This document shows, piece by piece, positions 55,382 to 64,000 of a stretch of 64,000 nucleotides of DNA. Made by a program: the position numbers and the translations under genes. The notes beneath the pieces are model-generated. The model was not told the origin of the DNA and searched no databases. It worked only from the letters and a program-made list of their open reading frames with translations. Source of the stretch: Caprella mutica (lineage: Eukaryota > Arthropoda > Malacostraca > Amphipoda > Caprellidae); NCBI GenBank assembly GCA_947561585.1, contig CANNZV010001818.1, positions 157,465-221,464 on the forward strand, in the 5' to 3' direction. The stretch's first letter is position 1. Each line of letters starts with the position of its first letter.

Positions 55382-57403
55382 AATATCTAACCTCTACTCT
55401 AATATCTAACCTCTACTCTAATACCTAACCTCTGCTCTAATACCTAACCTCTGCTCTAATATCTAACCTCTGCTCTAATATCTAACCTCTGCTCTAATAT
55501 CTAACCTCTACTCTAATATCTAACCTCTACTCCAATATCTAACCTCTACTCTAATATCTAACCTCTACTCTTATATCTAACCTCTACTCTAATATCTAAC
55601 CTCTACTCTTATATCTAACCTCTACTCTAATATCTAACCTCTACTCTAATATCTAACCTCTACTCTAATATCTAACCTCCACTCTACTATCCAACCTCTA
55701 CTCTAATATCTAACCTCTACTCTAATATCTAACCTCTACTCTAATATCTAACCTCTACTCTAATATCTAACCTCTACTCTAATATCTAACCTCTACTCTA
55801 ATATCTAACTTCTACTCTAATATCTAACCTCTACTCTAATATCTAACCTCTACTCTAATATCTAACCTCTACTCTAATATCAAATCTCTACTCTAATATC
55901 TAACCTCTACTCTAATATCTAACCTCTACTCTAATATATAACCTCTGCTCTAATATCTAACCTCTACTCTAATATCTAACCTCTACTCTAATATATAACC
56001 TCTGCTCTAATATCTAACCTCTGCTCTAATATCTAACCTCTACTCTAATATCTAACCTCTACTCTAATATCTAACCTCTACTCTAATATCAACCTCTACT
56101 CTAATATCTAACCTCTACTCTAATATCTAACTTCTACTCCAATATCTAACCTCTACTCCAATATCTAACCTCTACTCTAATATCTAACCTCTACTCTAAT
56201 ATCTAACCTCTACTCTAATATCTAACCTCTACTCTAATATCTAACCTCTACTCTAATATCTAACCTCTACTCTAATATCTAACCTCTACTCTAATATCTA
56301 ACCTCTACTCTAATATCTAACCTCTACTCTAATATCTAACCTCTACTCTAATATCTAACTTATACTCCAATATCTAACCTCTACTCCAATATCTAACCTC
56401 TACTCTAATATCCAACCTTTACTCTAATATCTAACCTCTACTCTAATATCTAACCTCTACTCTAATATCTAACCTCTACTCTAATATCTAACCTCTACTC
56501 CAATATCTAACCTCTACTCCAATATCTAACCTCTACTCCAATATCTAACCTCTACTCTAATATCTAACCTCTACTCCAATATCTAACCTCTACTCTAATA
56601 TCCAACCTCTACTCTAATATCTAACCTCTACTCTAATATCTAACCTCTACTCTAATATCTAAACTCTACTCTAATATCCAACCTCTACTCTAATATCTAA
56701 CCTCTACTCCAATATCTAACCTCTACTCTAATATCCAACCTCTACTCTAATATCTAACCTCTACTCTAATATCTAACCTCTACTCTAATATCTAAACTCT
56801 ACTCTAATATCTAACCTCTACTCTAATATCCAACCTCTACTCTAATATCAAACCTCTACTCTAATATCTAACCTCTACTCTAATATCTAACCTCTACTCT
56901 AATATCTAACCTCTACTCTAATATCTAACCTCTACTCCAATATCTAACCTCTACTCCAATATCTAACCTCTACTCCAATATCTAACCTCTACTCTAATAT
57001 CTAACCTCTACTCCAATATCTAACCTCTACTCTAATATCCAACCTCTACTCTAATATCTAACCTCTACTTTAATATCTAACCTCTACTCTAATATCTAAT
57101 CTCTACTCTAATATCTAACCTCTACTCTAATATCCAACCTCTACTCTAATATCTAACCTCTACTCTAATATCTAACCTCTACTCTAATATCTAACCTCTA
57201 CTCTAATATCTAACCTCTACTCTAATATCTAACCTCTACTCTAATATCTAACCTCTACTCTAATATCTAACCTCTACTCTAATATCCAACCTCTACTCTA
57301 ATATCTAACCTCTACTCTAATATCTAACCTCTACTCTAATATCTAACCTCTTCTCTAATATCTAACCTCTACTCTAATATCTAACCTCTACTCCAATATC
57401 TAA
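55382..57403. repeat. 19-bp satellite, right block
   Basis: About 106 monomers, more homogeneous than in the duplicated units, with scattered TCCAATATC and TATCCAACC variants. Its right edge (CTAAGTCAGTC) is unlike the right edge of the unit arrays. Confidence 0.97.
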
Positions 57404-59534
57404 GTCAGTCTCTAGCGTTAGATATCGTTGCGTAATGTTCATCACAATGTAGACTTTCCGTACTTTTATTGACCGTTCCGTCACATGGCATAGTTACGCA
57501 AAACTGACCATTGCGCAACTTGATGCACTTTATGCGCTCTTATTTTTTGCGTGCGACCTCTAAAGAAGGGACTTACGCAGCAACGAACGCAAGATTTGAT
57601 GTTTTGTGCATTAAATTACTTCCAATGTATAGTTTAGGTTTCTAGATGGTGACTTATTCGGTAATGTAACACGTTTATAGTTTTAGTTCAGTGAAAAATA
57701 ATGTAGAACTAATATGAGGTTAAAAAACGATCACTTTTATCAAATTGAAATATTCACTCAGTAGAATAATAGTGATTAGAATATAGCTATATTTAGTTCA
57801 ATCCACTGTTTTCACGCAAGCAAAGATAAAGAATAGTTTTTTTCAATGCAGAATGTCATGACTGGTGATTGGCAAAATACAAAGATGGGGAAACATCAGG
57901 AAGAGTCTTTTTTATTTCGTGAATTCTTTCTAATGATTGCAAACCCAAGAGTTATATTTTGACTCTGATATTTTGTAGAGAGTAGATTTATTTGTTATCT
58001 ATTTTTTTTATTGTATTACATAAAAAAAAGTTTCACATACAGGTGGAAATTTAAAATATTTACCAAATTCTAGATTACAATATGATTCAAAATACTAAAC
58101 CAAACAAATTTTGAGATTAGACTCATTGTATTTTACATAATATGAAATCAGTATTATTGAAAAATAAATTAATCGAATTTGAGTACGAATTTGTTCAATA
58201 ATTTCAAATTAATTACATTGGATTACCATACATCATCGAGTAATATTCAAAAACAATTATTTGATCTTTAATAATATATCTCATGACCTCAGTTATCTAT
58301 TTTAAATTTTATAAAAGTAATACAACATTAAATAAAAGACAATCTATACTTGATATTAAGAAATTAGTTCAAAAATTATATATATATTAATTGAGGAAAA
58401 ACTTATTTAAACAACATATTTGAATCGCTTACAGCGGACGATCTTTGAACGGTCACCCCCTATAAAGGACACAATCGTGTCCGTTCTACCGGACTGAAGG
58501 TCGCTACCACGACCTCTTTAAATTATATTGTTTAACATATCTTTTATCCGTCAACCAATTATCTAATCAAACATTTATTATATTCATAGGTAGTACAATT
58601 CACAAACTTTCAATCAACACTTTGTATTGTTTTCACATCTTTGATCTGTTTACCATTTCCCTATAAATTTTCTTTGATTAGAAAAGTTAAAATAAAAATA
58701 GGTGTAACTATTCTGTATTATAGAATAATTACAGTTATTCCTACCTTTTTATTTCGTACTTCTAGATAGGTAAGCTATACATATATTATAAAATTTTCAT
58801 TGTATAATAATCTGCTGAGATTGTTTCATTCAGGATACAGTAACATAGGGTATGGTAATCAGCTGATAGAATCTATAGTTTGACGTGACCACCGGATGAC
58901 TGGAAATGGCGACTCTGACCACACTTTGAAACATGGGAAAACCTACTTAAACTTAGCACTTCTAAATTTAATTTTTTTCTGATCAATTACTAACTAGGCA
59001 TTGGTTAAATTGTATTCCATTATTTTTTTCCTTATTTGTTATTCATAGGAACTACAATCTAGCAGTTTCCTAGCACTACTTTACGCTCCTAGGTAGCATA
59101 TGTTCAAGACCCTATTTCTTATAGATAAGTTAAAGAAATTGACAATAAAAACACACCTGAATTATATCTATATATTCAACTTTAAGGTTCAATCGCCATT
59201 TTCGCTTTTCTTTTGTACGAAACTCTTATAAAATGACTTCAAACTTCTCGATATTAACATGCAAATACGAGGAATTATGAGTCGCTCGGTCACAAACAAG
59301 AAATGTGTTGTTGTGGTGACGTCATATTTTTGTGTCGTCTGCTAGGTACTATACCTGATTATGTTCCTGTACCGTGGTTTCATTAACGTTTCTTTGAAAT
59401 GCTGTTAAAGAAAACTTGCAAAATTAAAATCCCTAACTGAAGTAAAATTTGAGTCCGCCATAGCGCTCATTGATCGGCATAGCTGACACTTTTCCGTTAC
59501 ATGTACTGTCCGTTATAAGGGATTTACCTGTATT
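57404..59534. other. Non-coding spacer
   Basis: AT-rich, with no coding frame of note. Contains one perfect TGACGTCA (59317-59324) and a GC-richer patch near 58430-58520 with no recognised identity. Confidence 0.5.
59317..59324. promoter_or_regulatory. CRE-type palindrome TGACGTCA
   Basis: Perfect CREB/ATF consensus. Two more lie at 60224 and 60385. Confidence 0.4.
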
Positions 59535-60008
59535 GAGTCAAAGAAAGTGAGTACACTAGTGTAATGAGTCAAAGAAAGTCAGTACACTAGTGTAATGAGT
59601 CAAAGAAAGTCAGTACACTAGTGTAATGAGTCAAAGAAAGTCAGTACACTAGTGTAATGAGTCAAAGAAAGTCAGTACACTAGTGTAATGAGTCAAAGAA
59701 AGTCAGTACACTAGTGTAATGAGTCAAAGAAAGTCAGTACACTAGTGTAATGAGTCAAAGAAAGTCAGTACACTAGTGTAATGAGTCAAAGAAAGTCAGT
59801 ACACTAGTGTAATGAGTCAAAGAAAATCAGTACACTAGTGTAATGAGTCAAAGAAAATCAGTACACTAGTGTAAAGAGTCAAAGAAAGTCAGTACACTAG
59901 TGTAATGAGTCAAAGAAAATCAGTACACTAGTGTAATGAGTCAAAGAAAGTCAATACACTAGTGTAATGAGTCAAAGAAAATCAGTACACTAGTGAAATG
60001 AGTCAAAG
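59535..60008. repeat. 31-bp minisatellite (about 15 copies)
   Basis: Unit GAGTCAAAGAAAGTCAGTAC followed by ACTAGTGTAAT, nearly perfect, with a GTC/ATC variant in the right half. Each unit holds the palindrome ACACTAGTGT. Confidence 0.97.
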
Positions 60009-60223
60009 AGAATTCATATGCATGATAATTGTTTGAAAATAACAATCGTATTGACTTAATAGAAGTAAGTTAAACATATTGCACTGTTACAACAATCACC
60101 CTGTGTTTAACTTCAAGACATACGTTACGTCAAACTGTTGTCACAGCGTAAAGAGTAGGCCAATCACATGGCTACTGCAGGTCACTCTAATCACAGTTCA
60201 CATAATTCAATGGTTACTCTTCG

Positions 60224-60231
60224 TGACGTCA
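60224..60231. promoter_or_regulatory. CRE-type palindrome TGACGTCA
   Basis: Perfect consensus, 161 bp from the next site. Confidence 0.4.
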
Positions 60232-60384
60232 TTATGGCAATATAATAAAACTCAAAATATAAAGCGTATCACTTGGATAGCTAAATATATCCATGGCAGC
60301 TATCATTTAATAGCAAAAACTAAATAGTTTCTATCAATGATACATTCGAATGACTTAAAACTTGGCCTTAAATTGTTGCTATGA

Positions 60385-60392
60385 TGACGTCA
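60385..60392. promoter_or_regulatory. CRE-type palindrome TGACGTCA
   Basis: Perfect consensus just upstream of the GC-richer candidate promoter. Confidence 0.45.
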
Positions 60393-61845
60393 CGCACACA
60401 AATCACTGCATTGTCACTACTGTGTTTATTGCATAGAGTGTGGGTCACAGCTGTTGCTGTACCTCAGTCAGTCTGTAGAAGTGGTGAGGGGTGGTATTGC
60501 TCTAACTGCTCCCTGTCCCTTTAGTAACTCTCGATGCGCGACAGTTTGTTTTCTAATGTACTGCCAATGATAGTGATTAGGGACTCTTTGTGTGCTTTAT
60601 TGCTGTACTTTGGTAGAAAGTGAAATGTGTAGAATTATCATAGCAAAGTAATTGAACTCTACATATTGTATGTTAAATACTTGATTTAATGATAATGAAT
60701 TAGACTTTTAAATTTAATAACTATGTATAATTGATTTCAATCGTGATAAAATGTACACTAAATTTTTAATGAAATTTATTAAATTTAAAATTTTGGTCAG
60801 ATTGCTTCTAAATATTTTTTTTATATGCAGTTATAATTTATTATTCAACAAAAGAATGGAAAGAGATAGCGCCATCAATTTGCATAATACTTCTTATCAT
60901 TAATTAATTTTATATTATATTTTAAATATCTTGCAAAATATCAAAGCTACATAAATAAAGTACTCAGTTTAACATTTAAATGCTTCAGTCTGGACATTTT
61001 CTTTATCTTTCTTATGTTAATAATATCAGTCACATATACATATACACATTAATATTTTTGTAACCATTTTTCCATATTTTTTATCACGAACATTCTTTTT
61101 AAACTATATAGTTTAGTTTCCCATTAAAATAGTGAGTTTTCAATATTATTGATATTAGTGTAACAATTGACATATGGTCTGTGCCTTCAGCATCAGTTAC
61201 TTGTGATTAATAACAATTATATATTATACCATATACTCTGATTATACTCTACATTACGTATACCCTTCAATGTGTAAATTCATTTCGAATTAATTAATTT
61301 TTTGCACAGACTGATATATTTTATAAATAAATTACACATACAAATTTAATAAAAGCATAACAATTTGAATAACCCATCATTATATTCCCGCTACCTATAA
61401 TAGTTACATTCCACATGTTAATAATAAGAATTGATAATAAATTAAATATATATAAATAAACTTACTATTATTACAGGGAGAGGCTTGTGATAAAATGCCC
61501 TGACAGGTTTAGAGGTGTTACCCCTTCAAAATCTAGTAAACAGGTTTGCATACTCAGTTAGAGTGACTAAATAGCATCTAAAGAACAGTAAGGGGTTAAA
61601 AAATGTAGCGTGCTGTCATTTTTGATGGAATGGATACACTAGTAATCATAGTAGTAGATTACGGTTATTTTTCACTAATACCACGCTAGTAAATTAGTAC
61701 ATTTGTAATACATATATAAAGAAACTTTTTTTTATCTTTCTTTTTATTGGTTTTCAGTGAAGTTTTTATGTGAAAATCTCAACATGGAGCCTAATAAAAA
61801 TAAATTATTTGACCACATAAACTATTTTAAAGTTAATTACCACAT

Positions 61846-62036
61846 GTTTGGTACATCAGAACCACTCTTTGAATGTTTGGTGCATCAGAACCACTCTTTG
61901 AATGTTTGGTGCATCAGAACCACTCTTTGAATGTTTGGTGCATCAGAACCACTCTTTGAATGTTTGGTGCATCAGAACCACTCTTTGAATGTTGGTGCAT
62001 CAGAACCACTCTTTGAATGTTGGTGCATCAGAACCA
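61846..62036. repeat. 29-bp minisatellite (about 6.5 copies)
   Basis: Tandem TGTTTGGTGCATCAGAACCA plus CTCTTTGAA. The last copies are 28 bp after loss of one T. Confidence 0.95.
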
Positions 62037-62582
62037 CTATAATATTGGTACTCTATTTTCTGTAGTATTACAATTTCAGTTCATTTGGTGAAAGTGTTCT
62101 TAATTTTTTTAATTCATTTCCAAACAAGAATTAAAAACTTTTCTGCATGATAACTAATCAATTTATTACAATATAATATATCATTAAAATTTATCTACAA
62201 AATATCTTATCAATTCATTATACATTTATTTAATAAGAACAATTAATTATTATAGTATTAATTAATTCATATTATTTATTACTATTTTAAGTTTCTATTC
62301 ACAAACTAATGCTATTAACCTACATGTTAACGTACATTATAATATTTTCCAATATTATCCCATATTTATTTTCACGTTATTTTGTTTGATATTTCTTTTT
62401 TTTACCACTATATAAAGTACAGTCTTTTTGAAGCCAGAGAGTTCTTTGCTTGATGGTACAGTCTCATATACTACAGATACACGAAAAAGAAAGCTACAAG
62501 CTATCTGCATTATCTTATGGTATCTTTTTATTGACATTAATTAACCTGACAAAGGCTACAAAAGCTAACTACAGTAAATACT
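62037..62582. other. AT-rich spacer, nothing recognised
   Basis: No frames or RNA genes recognised between the two minisatellites. Confidence 0.5.
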
Positions 62583-64000
62583 GTAACTGTACATGTATTG
62601 GGTGTAACTGTACATGTATTGGGTGTAACTGTACATGTATTGGGTGTAACTGTACATGTATTGGGTGTAACTGTACATGTATTGGGTGTAACTCTACATG
62701 TATTGGGTGTAACTCTACATGTATTGGGTGTAACTGTACATGTATTGGGTGTAACTGTACATGTATTGGGTGTAACTGTACATGTATTAGGTGTAACTGT
62801 ACATGTATTGGGTGTAACTGTACATGTATTGGGTGTAACTGTACATGTATTGGGTGTAACTGTACATGTATTGGGTGTAACTGTACATGTATTGGGTGTA
62901 ACTGTACATGTATTGGGTGTAACTGTACATGTATTGGGTGTAACTGTACATGTATTGGGTGTAACTGTACATGTATTGGGTGTAACTGTACATGTATTGG
63001 GTGTAACTGTACATGTATTGGGTGTAACTGTACATGTATTGGGTGCAACTGTACATGTATTGGGTGTAACTGTACATGTATTGGGTGCAACTGTACATGT
63101 ATTGGGTGTAACTGTACATGTATTGGGTGCAACTGTACATGTATTGGGTGTAACTGTACATGTATTGGGTGTAACTGTACATGTATTGGGTGTAACTGTA
63201 CATGTATTGGGTGTAACTGTACATGTATTGGGTGCAACTGTACATGTATTGGGTGTAACTGTACATGTATTGGGTGTAACTGTACATGTATTGGGTGTAA
63301 CTGTACATGTATTGGGTGTAACTGTACATGTATTGGGTGCAACTGTACATGTATTGGGTGTAACTGTACATGTATTGGGTGTAACTGTACATGTATTGGG
63401 TGTAACTGTACATGTACTGGGTGTAACTGTACATGTATTGGGTGTAACTGTACATGTATTGGGTGCAACTGTACATGTATTGGGTGTAACTGTACATGTA
63501 TTGGGTGTAACTCTACATGTATTGGGTGTAACTGTACATGTATTGGGTGTAACTGTACATGTATTGGGTGTAACTGTACATGTATTGGGTGCAACTGTAC
63601 ATGTATTGGGTGCAACTGTACATGTATTGGGTGTAACTGTACATGTATTGGGTGCAACTGTACATGTATTGGGTGTAACTCTACATGTATTGGGTGTAAC
63701 TGTACATGTATTGGGTGTAACTGTACATGTATTGGGTGTAACTCTACATGTATTGGGTGTAACTGTACATGTATTGGGTGTAACTCTACATGTATTGGGT
63801 GTAACTGTACATGTATTGGGTGTAACTGTACATGTATTGGGTGTAACTGTACATGTATTGGGTGTAACTGTACATGTATTGGGTGTAACTCTACATGTAT
63901 TGGGTGTAACTGTACATGTATTGGGTGTAACTCTACATGTATTGGGTGTAACTGTACATGTATTGGGTGTAACTGTACATGTATTGGGTGTAACTCTACA
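62583..64000. repeat. 21-bp minisatellite, at least 67 copies, runs off the window
   Basis: Unit GTAACTGTACATGTATTGGG plus T, with two main variants (CTCTAC for CTGTAC, and GCAAC for GTAAC). The period is divisible by three, so long frames of HPIHVQL or YMYSYTQ repeats appear on the minus strand; these are not genes. Each unit holds the palindrome TACATGTA. Confidence 0.98.

Larger units (their letters stand above)
60009..61845. other. Non-coding region with possible promoter at 60180-60540
   Basis: Two perfect TGACGTCA sites and a GC-richer stretch around 60430-60540 containing TCAGTCAGTC, which resembles an arthropod initiator. No convincing exon or open frame follows; an 82-codon frame at 60079-60327 has no support. 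Confidence 0.35.

Noticed and set aside
59535..60008. CRISPR-like periodic repeat
   Set aside because: The repeats are contiguous with no unique spacers, and the DNA is eukaryotic. It is a minisatellite.
60079..60327. 82-codon plus-strand frame
   Set aside because: No domain, repeat support or splice context. It lies in a region better explained as non-coding or regulatory.
62569..63657. 362-codon minus-strand frame of HPIHVQL repeats, and an overlapping 236-codon frame of YMYSYTQ repeats
   Set aside because: Produced by the 21-bp tandem repeat, whose period is divisible by three. No flanking coding sequence, and two frames of the same strand are equally open.

Overview
This window is AT-rich animal chromosomal DNA, almost certainly from an arthropod (probably an insect). 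It has a spliced gene with GT-AG borders, a eukaryotic tRNA-Pro gene with A/B boxes, a BEL/Pao LTR retrotransposon, a non-LTR retrotransposon, Tc1/mariner-type elements, and several kinds of satellite and minisatellite DNA. I see no bacterial or operon-like organisation. Species cannot be fixed from sequence alone.

Left part (1-32150): a large tandem segmental duplication. Position 1 matches 8262 and 19364, which gives units of about 8.3 kb (unit 1), 11.1 kb (unit 2) and a third unit. Each unit carries a 19-bp satellite array, a non-coding first exon, an intron with a LINE-tail fragment, and a 247-codon coding exon of an unrecognised Ser/Asn/Cys-rich protein. Units 1 and 2 also carry a 20-bp minisatellite, a minus-strand tRNA-Pro(AGG) and a 24-bp minisatellite. 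Gene copies 1 and 3 are open; copy 2 has a one-base frameshift. The second tRNA copy has a T-loop mutation. Units 2 and 3 share a 2.8 kb Tc1-like insertion that unit 1 lacks. Just after gene copy 3 the similarity falls sharply, and an old diverged 'ghost' of the unit continues to about 32150, broken up by a foldback-like element and a decayed mariner.

Middle part (32600-41000): a PHD-finger-like short ORF and a decayed reverse-transcriptase pseudogene. The pseudogene is split by a 5.08 kb element with perfect 61-bp terminal inverted repeats, preceded by a palindrome with apparently perfect 90-bp arms.

Right-middle (41150-57403): one 19-bp satellite array, of the same family as in the duplicated units, into which two retroelements have inserted on the minus strand. 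The first is a young BEL/Pao element (41193-50268; LTRs nearly identical, 5-bp target duplication, one in-frame stop in pol, a 12-residue repeat domain in Gag). The second is a LINE (about 50697-55381) with ORF1, an unusual open middle frame, and an ORF2 encoding endonuclease and RT with one in-frame stop.

Right end (57404-64000): non-coding DNA with three perfect TGACGTCA sites in about 1.1 kb around a possible promoter, and three further minisatellites (31, 29 and 21 bp); the last runs off the window.
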